From NCBI GenBank assembly GCA_034429215.1, contig DAOUGI010000066.1, positions 62,001-126,000 of the forward strand: a stretch of DNA of 64,000 nucleotides. The letters are read 5' to 3'. Positions within the stretch are counted from its first letter, which is position 1; each line of letters begins with the position of its first letter. This DNA is from JAFGOG01 sp034429215. Its GTDB lineage: Bacteria; Chloroflexota; Anaerolineae; JAAYZQ01. This document shows, one piece after another, positions 36,942 to 44,347 of this stretch. Under the pieces are notes generated by a model that was not told the origin of the DNA, ran no database searches, and saw only the letters and a program-made list of their open reading frames with translations. Position numbers and translations under genes: made by a program.

Positions 36942-38207
36942 ATGGGAATGCATCCCTCGCAGCGCAATTCGGTTATCTTGTTGGTTACTGTCATCCTCGC
37001 CTGCGGGCTGACCCCGGTTGGCGCCGATCAGGAGGCCTGGAACCCGGCCCTCAACCTATCCAACCTTGCCGGCAGCTCGGGGGCGGCGACCATGGCCGTG
37101 AACCCATCGACCGGCGACCTGCACGTAGCTTGGGAGGAGTATGGGCTGGCCGACCGGGAAGAGATCGCGGGACGGTTGTGGCATCGCCGTACCGGCATTT
37201 GGACGCCGGTACAGAACCTGTCACCGTTTGCCGGGCAAGACGGCAGCCCGGCTCTCTTTTTTGACCGCGCCGGCCGCGGCGTCCTGCTCTGGACGCGGCG
37301 TTACACCGAGGCCCAGGGTGGACCTGGCACCGACCTGATGTGGCGCGCCTGGACCGAGACAGGCTGGTCTGCCGAGAGCGCCCTTATGCACAACGACTTT
37401 TATTTGCCTGGCACGTACGGCATGATCCCGGTCCAGACCGGCGGCTCGGTTCTGTTGTTCCTCACCTGGAGTACCGGCTATATGACGATTGCTTATCAGG
37501 ACGGCATGTGGGGTGAGCCGAGTGACTGGATCTACCTGGACGTCGCTCTGGGACAAGTGATAGCCGATCCGGCTGGTATCTTGCACGCCGCTGCCTATGG
37601 TGAGAACAGCTCGCAGGGTGGGTTCGACCCTTATTTCAGAGACGCTTACTATCTGAGCTACGACGGCGCAAACTGGAGTGTGCCGGTCAACCTGTCGTTC
37701 ACCGATGGGGTGGCCGATTCAGTTGGTTTGGCCTTCGACGGGCAGGGCCGGCTGCATTTCCTGTGGTCCGATCCGGACAGCATCTATTCCTCAGAGTCGT
37801 TGCGGTCGGCGATCTGGGAGCGGGTCCGGCAGGGAGGGACCTGGACTCCCACCAATGTCGAAGTGACGGCCTACAACCCCGACCAAGCGATCAACAGCTT
37901 TTCCATGGCTGCCGACGTGAGCGGCACGCTGCACCTGGCCTGGAGTGAGGGCCTCATGGTGAATGGCGCGCACACCGACCTGGACATCTACTACCAGGCC
38001 GGCGATGACCTGACTTGGGGGCCAGAAGAAGAGGTGTATACCTCAACCGTCGCCAGCCGCTACCCTTTCCTGGTGACGGGCGGCAACGCCCCATTCCTGT
38101 CCTGGCAGGAGATCCCAGCCTATGGGCAAGAAGAGGTCTACTTTTCTTGTCAGGGTTGCCTCTATTCCGAGCCCTTTAGGGGCTATCTGCCCCTACTTGT
38201 CCAGTAA
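36942..38207 (+). CDS. Secreted beta-propeller-like protein with YLP tail
   Basis: A 421-residue secreted protein. The signal peptide is within residues 1-29 (VILLVTVILACGLTPVGADQ). The mature chain has repeats resembling BNR/sialidase propeller blades, with phrases such as NPSTGDLHVAWEEYG, FDRAGRGVLLWTRR, DGQGRLHFLWSDPD and DVSGTLHLAWSEG. It ends FRGYLPLLVQ, comparable to the YRVYLPAVGK end of the 15162 protein. No promoter was found between it and the terminator just upstream, so its transcription is unclear. ATG 36942 and 36948 are both possible starts. A surface sensor or binding protein is likely; no enzyme residues are recognisable. Confidence 0.75.
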   Translation: MGMHPSQRNSVILLVTVILACGLTPVGADQEAWNPALNLSNLAGSSGAATMAVNPSTGDLHVAWEEYGLADREEIAGRLWHRRTGIWTPVQNLSPFAGQDGSPALFFDRAGRGVLLWTRRYTEAQGGPGTDLMWRAWTETGWSAESALMHNDFYLPGTYGMIPVQTGGSVLLFLTWSTGYMTIAYQDGMWGEPSDWIYLDVALGQVIADPAGILHAAAYGENSSQGGFDPYFRDAYYLSYDGANWSVPVNLSFTDGVADSVGLAFDGQGRLHFLWSDPDSIYSSESLRSAIWERVRQGGTWTPTNVEVTAYNPDQAINSFSMAADVSGTLHLAWSEGLMVNGAHTDLDIYYQAGDDLTWGPEEEVYTSTVASRYPFLVTGGNAPFLSWQEIPAYGQEEVYFSCQGCLYSEPFRGYLPLLVQ

Positions 38208-38265
38208 GGCCTGTTGGCCCGGCAGGTGGCCGGCGCAGAAAGAACGTCAGATCTAGCCACGGATT

Positions 38266-38294
38266 TTGCCCCTGGCGGCGCAGCATGGTATAAT
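38266..38294 (+). promoter_or_regulatory. Promoter for the sucCD-kor-hdr cluster
   Basis: TTGCCC (38266-38271), 17-base spacer, TATAAT (38289-38294), the same sequence and spacing as the promoter at 13968. Confidence 0.78.
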
Positions 38295-38311
38295 CTTGCC
38301 TACAATATCGG

Positions 38312-38328
38312 TCCCCTGAAGGGGATCT
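38312..38328. repeat. TCCCC-TGAA-GGGGATCT hairpin
   Basis: 5-bp stem with tetraloop in the sucC leader; other copies at 38466, 43832 and, in reverse orientation, 5324 and 45074. Confidence 0.6.
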
Positions 38329-38465
38329 TGAAGAAACTAGATAGGCCAATAGCTTGACCTTCCAGGGTTCATCTTTGGTCCAACGGCAGAGTAGCTGTTT
38401 GATAGCAGATCCCGCGGACAACCCACAGTCGGATCTCGACGGAGCCAGCGGCATCGTTCGGCCTG

Positions 38466-38482
38466 TCCCCAAAAGGGGATCT
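38466..38482. repeat. TCCCC-AAAA-GGGGATCT hairpin
   Basis: Second copy in the sucC leader, about 150 bases after the first, same stem and same ATCT end. Confidence 0.6.
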
Positions 38483-38587
38483 ATGAATTCACCTAGGCCG
38501 GATGTCCGACTGGCTCTTTGTATTTCAACGGGGGACACGCGCAGTAGCCGGCTTGTTTTGCGGAACTGACGACCATAGGAGGAGCAG

Positions 38588-39727
38588 GTGAAGTTACACG
38601 AATACCAATCAAAGCGGCTGTTCGCTCAGTATGGTGTGCCGATCCCGCGTGGTGATGTGGCAACCACGCCGGATGAGGCGCGCGACATCGCAGCGCGACT
38701 GGGCGGGCGGGTGGTGATCAAATCCCAGGTGTTGGTCGGGGGCCGGGGCAAAGCCGGCGGCATCCGCCTGGCCAAGGATCCCAACGAGGCAGGGCGAGTG
38801 GCCGGCCAAATCCTGGGCATGAACATCAAAGGGCTGACCGTCAAGAAAGTGCTGATCGACGAAGCGGCCGATATCGCCACCGAGATCTACCTGGGCATCG
38901 TCATCGACCGCGGCAAGCGTCGACCGGTGGTGATGGCCTCGTCGGAGGGCGGTGTGGAGATCGAGGAGGTGGCCCGCACCAAGCCGGAGCGGATCGTCAA
39001 GATCGCGATCGACCCTTTCCTGGGCTTGCAGCAGTACCAGGGCCGGGAATTGGCGTTCGGTATTGGGCTGCCAAAGGACCTGGCGCGCGATTTCTGCAAG
39101 ATCACCGAAGGGCTGTACAACGCCTTTGTCGGCTGCGATGCCTCGCTGGCCGAGATCAACCCGCTGGTAGTGACGGGCGGCGGCAAGCTGCTGGCGGTCG
39201 ACGGCAAGATCCTGCTCGACGACAATGCCCTGTTCCGCCATTTTGAGCTGGCCGAGATGCGCGACGCCGACGAAGAAACGCCGGAAGAGCAGGAGGCCCG
39301 CCGCCATGGCCTGAGCTACGTCAAGCTGGATGGCGAAATCGGCTGCATGGTCAACGGTGCCGGGCTGGCCATGGCCACCATGGACATCACCAAGCTGTAC
39401 GGCGGTGAGCCGGCCAACTTTCTGGACATCGGCGGTGGGGCCCAGTCTGACAAGGTGGCCGCCGCGCTGCGCATCATCCTGTCCGATCCGAATGTAAAGG
39501 CGGTGCTGTTCAATATCTTTGGGGGCATTACCCGTTGCGACGAGGTGGCCAAAGGTATCCTGGAGGCGCTGCGTGAGGTGCCGACGGCCGTGCCGATGGT
39601 CGCCCGGCTGGTAGGGACTAACGAAGAAGAGGGCCGGGCGCTGCTGGCCAGCGCCAACATGATCACGGCCGCTACGCTGGCCGAGGCCGCGCAAAAGGCC
39701 GTCCGGGCAGCGCGGAGGGAGTCGTAG
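38588..39727 (+). CDS. sucC: Succinyl-CoA synthetase, beta subunit
   Basis: A 379-residue ATP-grasp protein; GTG 38588 is preceded by AGGAGGAGC. It opens KLHEYQSKRLFAQYGVPIPR, the family signature, with VIKSQVLVGGRGKAGGI in the nucleotide site and LAEINPLVVT and GGITRCDEVAKGI in the C-terminal CoA-ligase part. It forms the beta subunit of the enzyme that converts succinyl-CoA, phosphate and ADP or GDP into succinate, CoA and ATP or GTP. Length is normal (E. coli 388). It leads a cluster with 2-oxoglutarate:ferredoxin oxidoreductase, whose product is succinyl-CoA. sucD follows after 2 bases. Confidence 0.97.
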   Translation: MKLHEYQSKRLFAQYGVPIPRGDVATTPDEARDIAARLGGRVVIKSQVLVGGRGKAGGIRLAKDPNEAGRVAGQILGMNIKGLTVKKVLIDEAADIATEIYLGIVIDRGKRRPVVMASSEGGVEIEEVARTKPERIVKIAIDPFLGLQQYQGRELAFGIGLPKDLARDFCKITEGLYNAFVGCDASLAEINPLVVTGGGKLLAVDGKILLDDNALFRHFELAEMRDADEETPEEQEARRHGLSYVKLDGEIGCMVNGAGLAMATMDITKLYGGEPANFLDIGGGAQSDKVAAALRIILSDPNVKAVLFNIFGGITRCDEVAKGILEALREVPTAVPMVARLVGTNEEEGRALLASANMITAATLAEAAQKAVRAARRES

Positions 39728-39729
39728 AC

Positions 39730-40599
39730 ATGAGCATCCTGGTCAACAAAGACACGCGGTTGGTAGTACAGGGCATCACCGGCCGGGAGGGTGAGTTTCA
39801 CACCCGGCAGATGATCGAATATGGGACGAACGTCGTGGCCGGCACCTCTCCCGGCAAGGGAGGAGGGTGGGCCGTTGGGATACCGGTCTTTGACACGGTG
39901 CGTGAGGCGGTCGAAGCCACCGGCGCAAATACGTCCATCATCTATGTCCCGGCCCGCTTTGCCACCGATGCCGTCCTGGAGGCAGCCGACGCCGGCATCA
40001 AGCTGGTGGTGTGCATCACCGAGGGCATCCCGGTGCTGGACATGATCCGGGTGCGGGCTTATCTGGACCATGTGGATGCTCGCCTGGTCGGGCCAAACTG
40101 CCCGGGGGTCATTACCCCCGGCGAGGCCAAGGTGGGCATCATGCCCGGCCATATCCACGTGGCGGGGCCGGTCGGCGTGGTGTCTCGCAGTGGCACGCTG
40201 ACCTACGAGGTAGTTCATGCGCTGACGCAAAGAAAGCTCGGCCAGTCGACGGCCATCGGCATCGGCGGCGATCCGATCATCGGCACCGGTTTTCTCGATG
40301 TTCTGGCCCTATTCGAGAATGACCCACGTACCGAGCAGGTGGTGTTGATTGGCGAGATCGGCGGCAGCGACGAGGAGCGAGCGGCGCAGTTCATCGCCCA
40401 CCACATGTCCAAGCCTGTAACCGCCTTTATCGCCGGTCAGACGGCGCCGCCCGGCAAGCGGATGGGCCACGCCGGGGCGATCATTGAAGGCGGGGAGGGA
40501 ACGGCTGCCGAAAAGATCGCTGCCTTCAAGGCCGTGGGGGTGCAGGTAGCCAGCCATCCGGCCGAGATTGCCGACCTGGTGGCCCAGCGGGCAAGATAG
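39730..40599 (+). CDS. sucD: Succinyl-CoA synthetase, alpha subunit
   Basis: A 289-residue CoA-binding subunit beginning SILVNKDTRLVVQGITGREG. The phosphohistidine is His247 in GKRMGHAGAIIEGG, matching His246 of E. coli SucD. GPNCPGVITPGEAKVGIMPG is the other conserved block. It pairs with SucC in the cytoplasm. With the kor genes downstream it would take the energy of succinyl-CoA as ATP; in an anaerobe the pair could also run in the reductive direction. Confidence 0.97.
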   Translation: MSILVNKDTRLVVQGITGREGEFHTRQMIEYGTNVVAGTSPGKGGGWAVGIPVFDTVREAVEATGANTSIIYVPARFATDAVLEAADAGIKLVVCITEGIPVLDMIRVRAYLDHVDARLVGPNCPGVITPGEAKVGIMPGHIHVAGPVGVVSRSGTLTYEVVHALTQRKLGQSTAIGIGGDPIIGTGFLDVLALFENDPRTEQVVLIGEIGGSDEERAAQFIAHHMSKPVTAFIAGQTAPPGKRMGHAGAIIEGGEGTAAEKIAAFKAVGVQVASHPAEIADLVAQRAR

Positions 40600-40626
40600 A
40601 GGCAGTCGGCGTCTGCCTGCCTGTAA

Positions 40627-40648
40627 GGGCGACCCCGTGTGGTCGCCC
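40627..40648. repeat. Perfect 8-bp hairpin between sucD and korD
   Basis: GGGCGACC, loop CCGTGT, GGTCGCCC. There is no T run, so a processing or stability hairpin or a dispersed repeat is more likely than a terminator. Confidence 0.5.
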
Positions 40649-40686
40649 AGACGGCGCAGTTGCCGCTGTTCCGGCGAGGAGGATCT

Positions 40687-40986
40687 ATGACCTATTGGCG
40701 ACAGCCTTTGGATCGGGATCGGGTTCAGGTACCCTGTGGCGTTATCCACATCATCGAGGAACGGTGCAAAGGGTGCGGTTTCTGCGTCGAGTTCTGCCCA
40801 CAAAACGTGTTGGTGATGTCCAAAGAGACGAATAGTAAGGGCTATCACCCTCCTCAGATCATCGACGACTCGTACTGCGTCGACTGTGGGCTGTGTGCTT
40901 TGCTCTGCCCCGACTTTGCCATCTACGTGGAAGATGCCGGTGCGCGCACACCGGACAAGATCGTACCAATCCACAGAGAGAGGTGA
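40687..40986 (+). CDS. korD: 2-oxoglutarate:ferredoxin oxidoreductase, delta (2[4Fe-4S]) subunit
   Basis: A 99-residue ferredoxin-like subunit; ATG 40687 has GGAGGATCT upstream. Two cluster motifs are visible, CKGCGFCVEFCP (about residues 30-41) and CVDCGLCALLCP (about 65-76). It lies directly before the alpha and beta subunits, so it is the electron-carrying subunit of the Kor enzyme and would pass electrons to ferredoxin. Confidence 0.9.
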   Translation: MTYWRQPLDRDRVQVPCGVIHIIEERCKGCGFCVEFCPQNVLVMSKETNSKGYHPPQIIDDSYCVDCGLCALLCPDFAIYVEDAGARTPDKIVPIHRER

Positions 40987-40990
40987 AGCA

Positions 40991-42247
40991 ATGCCATCAT
41001 CACCTTCGATGACAAGCGAGCGTCGAGGCCTGTTGACCGGCGAGCACTTTATGTTGGGCGATCACGCCTGTGCCGAGGGGGCGATCGTGGCCGGCTGTCG
41101 CTTCTTTGCCGGCTATCCGATCACCCCTGCCACCGAGATCGCCGAACGGATGTCGGTGCGCATGCCGCAGATGGGTGGGGTCTATATCCAGATGGAGGAC
41201 GAGCTGGCCTCGATGAACGCCATTCTGGGTGCGTCGTGGGCCGGGATCAAGTCGATGACCGCCACCAGCGGACCGGGCTTTTCGCTGATGATGGAGAACC
41301 TGGGCCTTGGCATCATGCTGGAGACGCCCTGCGTTCTGGTCAACGTCCAGCGTGGTGGGCCGTCCACCGGCCTGCCGACCCTGGTCGGTCAGCAGGACAT
41401 GATGCAGGCCCGCTGGGGCTCCCACGGCGATTACGAGATCATCGCCCTGTCGCCCAGCTCACCCCAGGAGTTCCTTGACCTGACTATCCGCGCTTTCAAC
41501 CTGTCTGAAAAGCTTCGCACCCCGGTGCTGGTCATGGCCGATGCTGAGGTGGGCCACATGACAGAGAAGGTGGTCATCCTCCCCCCCGAGGCGGTCGAGA
41601 TCGCCACCCGCCCTCATGTGCGCAAGGGCGACGTTGAGCCGGACCGGTTTCGCATTTACCGCGACAGCGGGTCTGGGGAAGACGGCTTTGTCTCGCCGAT
41701 GGTCGCTGCCGGTGAAGGATACCGCATCCACGTCACCGGCCTGACCCACGACGAGCGAGGCTACCCGGTGATGAATGCCAAGGCTCAGGAGTGGAACGTG
41801 ACCCGGTTGGTTGACAAGATCCGCACCCACCGCGGCGAGATCATCCAGTTTGAGGAGCGGGACACTGACGATGCGGAGGTAGTAGTGGTGTCGTATGGCA
41901 TATCGGCCCGGACGTCGTTGTGGCCCATTGAACAGGCGCGGCGGGAGGGGATCCGGGTGGGCTACCTGCGGCTGATCACCGTCTGGCCCTTCCCCGACGA
42001 GGTGATCGGACGGCTGGCCAAAGGCATCCGGGCGTTCGTGGTGCCCGAAATCAACCTGGGGCAGATCTCCCGCGAGGTCGAGCGGTGTGCTGCCGGCCGG
42101 GCCCTGGTGCTTGGCGCTAACCGGGCCGGAGGTGATATCCTGGAGCCGCACCATGTGCTGAACGTTATTCGCCAGGCAGCCGGCCGGCCCACTGTCGCAG
42201 TCCGCGCGGCGAAGGGCTCGCCCGGCAGCGAGGGAATGGAGGAATAG
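40991..42247 (+). CDS. korA: 2-oxoglutarate:ferredoxin oxidoreductase, alpha subunit
   Basis: A 418-residue subunit with GAGAGGTGAAGC before ATG 40991. It has the pyrimidine-domain signature FAGYPITPATEIAERM and MEDELASMNAILGASWAG, then RGGPSTGLPTLVGQQDMMQA, all typical of OFOR alpha subunits of the 2-oxoglutarate type. The C-terminal third is the transketolase-like domain II. With the beta-gamma fusion it decarboxylates 2-oxoglutarate to succinyl-CoA with ferredoxin as acceptor. A 2-oxoacid other than 2-oxoglutarate is possible, but sucCD next door favours Kor. Confidence 0.92.
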   Translation: MPSSPSMTSERRGLLTGEHFMLGDHACAEGAIVAGCRFFAGYPITPATEIAERMSVRMPQMGGVYIQMEDELASMNAILGASWAGIKSMTATSGPGFSLMMENLGLGIMLETPCVLVNVQRGGPSTGLPTLVGQQDMMQARWGSHGDYEIIALSPSSPQEFLDLTIRAFNLSEKLRTPVLVMADAEVGHMTEKVVILPPEAVEIATRPHVRKGDVEPDRFRIYRDSGSGEDGFVSPMVAAGEGYRIHVTGLTHDERGYPVMNAKAQEWNVTRLVDKIRTHRGEIIQFEERDTDDAEVVVVSYGISARTSLWPIEQARREGIRVGYLRLITVWPFPDEVIGRLAKGIRAFVVPEINLGQISREVERCAAGRALVLGANRAGGDILEPHHVLNVIRQAAGRPTVAVRAAKGSPGSEGMEE

Positions 42248-42250
42248 GCG

Positions 42251-43876
42251 ATGCCAGACGAGGGAATGGCGTCATCAGAGGGGATGGCTCGCAGCGAGCG
42301 GTTGAAACTGATGGGCTATGAACCGCCAGACGAGAGCGACTGGGTGACCGGCCTGCACCCCATGGACGAGCTGCTGCGTGGGGAGCGGTTGCCTCACATC
42401 TGGTGCCAGGGCTGCGGGCTGGGCACGGCCTTGACTACCTTCATCGGTGCTTTGCAGTGGTTGGAAAAGAACAAGGGCTGGGACCTGGACAAGGTCGCGG
42501 TGGTGTCGGGCATCGGCTGCACCGGGCGCATCGCCGGCTACGTCCGGCTCGACTCGTTTCACACCACCCACGGGCGGGCTCTCCCCTTTGCCACCGGCCT
42601 CAAGCTCGCCAATCCGGAGCTCAAGGTGATCGTCATCTCGGGCGACGGCGACATTGCCGGCATCGGCGGCAACCATTTCATCCACGCTGCCCGGCGCAAC
42701 CTGGAGCTGGCGCTAATCTGTGTCAATAACTTTAACTATGGCATGACCGGAGGTCAGGTCGGCCCAACCACACCGCACGAGAGCCACTTGGTGACGGCCC
42801 AGTATGGCAATTTCGAGTATCCCTTTAACCTGCCATACCTGGCCGCTGCCAGCGGCGCTTCGTTCGTGGCCCGCTGGACGGTATTGCACGCCCGCCGGCT
42901 GGAATGGACCCTGCGTGAGGCGCTGGTTCATCCTGGGTTTAGCTTTGTCGAGGTCATCGCCCCCTGCTCCACCGCCTACGCCCGCTGGAACCCGGAAGGC
43001 AAAGGGCTAGATCCGGAGGGTCTGGGGCGGCGCGGCTTGGAGACGCTCAAGTTTTACCAGAAGGTGGGCAAGATCGCCAGCGGCACCCATCCCAAGGATG
43101 CCCACGTCGCCTTTAATGAAAAAGGCGAGATCACCGAGATCGTCGAGGGCAAGTTTCTGGACGACGCCAAGCCTGACCTCCAGGCGGCGATCGACCAGCG
43201 GGCTGCCCAGGCTGAAAAATGGTGGCTGGCGGAGAAAAAGGCGTTGGACAACCGGCCTCAGGTGTCCAAGCGGACCGACCCCGTGCCTCGCACCGAGGTG
43301 CAGTTGGGTGGCTTTGGTGGGCAGGGCATCATCAGCGCCGGCCGGATCATCGGCCAGGCAGCGGCCTTGTACGACAAGCTGGAGGCATGCTTTACCCAGA
43401 GCTACGGCCCCGAGGCGCGCGGCGGTGCGGCCGGGTCGCAGGTCGTGGTCGCCGGCGATCCGATCCACCATCCGCACCTGATCCAGCCGACCAGCATGAT
43501 CATCATGTCCCAGGGTGCGTATGCCAAGTATGTGCCCGAGCTGGCGCCCGGCGGCGTGTTGGCAATCGACGACGGCCTGGTTGCGCTGCCCGCCGATCAC
43601 CGCCAGGACATCACCACCTTTGGCTTGGCGGCCACCCACATCGCCGAGAAGTTGGGCACCAACCGCGCTGCTAACAGCGTCATGCTTGGCTTCTGGACGG
43701 CGATCGCCGGTGTCGTCAGCCGAGAGGCGATGCGCCATTCCGTGGCCGAGTCGGTCCCCGGCAAGACGATGGACCTGAACCTGAAAGCATTCGATACCGG
43801 CTATGAGGAGGGCAAGCGGCAGTTGGCCGAATCCCCTGACGGGGATCTTTGTAAGAATGGAGAGCATCAGGCATGA
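42251..43876 (+). CDS. 2-oxoglutarate:ferredoxin oxidoreductase, fused beta and gamma subunits
   Basis: A 541-residue protein in which two OFOR subunits are one chain. Residues about 45-330 are KorB: WCQGCGLGTALTTFIGAL, the TPP-binding GDGDIAGIGGNHFIHAARRN and NNFNYGMTGGQVGPTTPH. Residues about 355-525 are the gamma subunit: VQLGGFGGQGIISAGRIIGQ and TQSYGPEARGGAAGSQVVVA. The two are joined by a charged linker. Separate genes are the usual arrangement. Near the end, 43832-43848 is a TCCCC/GGGGATCT hairpin, read as part of SPDGDLCKNG. The next gene starts by ATGA overlap. Confidence 0.92.
   Translation: MPDEGMASSEGMARSERLKLMGYEPPDESDWVTGLHPMDELLRGERLPHIWCQGCGLGTALTTFIGALQWLEKNKGWDLDKVAVVSGIGCTGRIAGYVRLDSFHTTHGRALPFATGLKLANPELKVIVISGDGDIAGIGGNHFIHAARRNLELALICVNNFNYGMTGGQVGPTTPHESHLVTAQYGNFEYPFNLPYLAAASGASFVARWTVLHARRLEWTLREALVHPGFSFVEVIAPCSTAYARWNPEGKGLDPEGLGRRGLETLKFYQKVGKIASGTHPKDAHVAFNEKGEITEIVEGKFLDDAKPDLQAAIDQRAAQAEKWWLAEKKALDNRPQVSKRTDPVPRTEVQLGGFGGQGIISAGRIIGQAAALYDKLEACFTQSYGPEARGGAAGSQVVVAGDPIHHPHLIQPTSMIIMSQGAYAKYVPELAPGGVLAIDDGLVALPADHRQDITTFGLAATHIAEKLGTNRAANSVMLGFWTAIAGVVSREAMRHSVAESVPGKTMDLNLKAFDTGYEEGKRQLAESPDGDLCKNGEHQA
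43832..43848. repeat. TCCCC-TGAC-GGGGATCT hairpin
   Basis: Copy inside the end of the korB-gamma fusion gene; same element as in the sucC leader. Confidence 0.55.
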
Positions 43877-44337
43877 CGAGCGACACACCACAACAGACAA
43901 GCCGGGTCGAGCAGGCCGTTGCTTGTTTCCAGGAGGGCTATAGCTGCTCCCAGGCGGTCCTGGCCACTTTTGCACCGCAGCTCGGCCTGGACCGGGATCT
44001 GGCGTTTAAAGTCTCGGGACCTTTTGGTGCAGGCATGGGCCGGATGGGAGAGACCTGTGGTGCGTTGACGGGCGCGTTCATGGTTATCGGATTATTGCAC
44101 GGCAGGACGAAAGCCGAGGATCAAGAAACAAAGGAAAAGGCCTACGCACTCGTCGCCGAGCTGGCCGAACAGTTCAGGCAGCGCAATGGATCGTTCAAGT
44201 GTCGAGAGCTGCTCGGCTGCGATCTGGGCACGCCTGAGGGGCGACAGTTTGCCCAGGATCATGAGCTATCCGCGATCCGGTGTGTCAAGTTTGTCCGGGA
44301 CGCAGCGGAGCTTGTCGAAAGCATGTTGGGCTCTTGA
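43873..44337 (+). CDS. C_GCAxxG_C_C family redox protein
   Basis: A 154-residue protein coupled by ATGA overlap. It has the family pattern: Cys in EGYSCSQAVLATFAPQLG, GAGMGRMGETCGALTGAFMV, CRELLGCDL and a final CVKFV. Members are thought to bind a metal or cluster through these conserved cysteines and often sit beside oxidoreductase genes. Between Kor and Hdr genes it is a candidate electron-transfer or maturation protein. Its real function is unknown. Confidence 0.85.
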   Translation: MTSDTPQQTSRVEQAVACFQEGYSCSQAVLATFAPQLGLDRDLAFKVSGPFGAGMGRMGETCGALTGAFMVIGLLHGRTKAEDQETKEKAYALVAELAEQFRQRNGSFKCRELLGCDLGTPEGRQFAQDHELSAIRCVKFVRDAAELVESMLGS

Positions 44338-44347
44338 GGATCGAATC

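Larger units (their letters stand above)
38208..38587 (+). other. Long intergenic region with promoter and about 285-base sucC leader
   Basis: This 380-base gap holds the promoter at 38266-38294 and then a leader of about 285 bases before sucC. The leader contains two near-identical tetraloop hairpins of the form TCCCCnnnnGGGGATCT at 38312-38328 and 38466-38482. I recognise no known riboswitch, T-box or tRNA. No T run follows the hairpins, so they are not simple terminators. Confidence 0.5.

Noticed and set aside
38342..38420. tRNA-like stretch (GGTCCAACGGCAGAG) in the sucC leader
   Set aside because: It resembles a D-arm by eye but no acceptor stem, anticodon arm or T-arm can be paired with it.
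40627..40648. Hairpin between sucD and korD as a terminator
   Set aside because: The stem is perfect but no T run follows, and korD continues the same operon.
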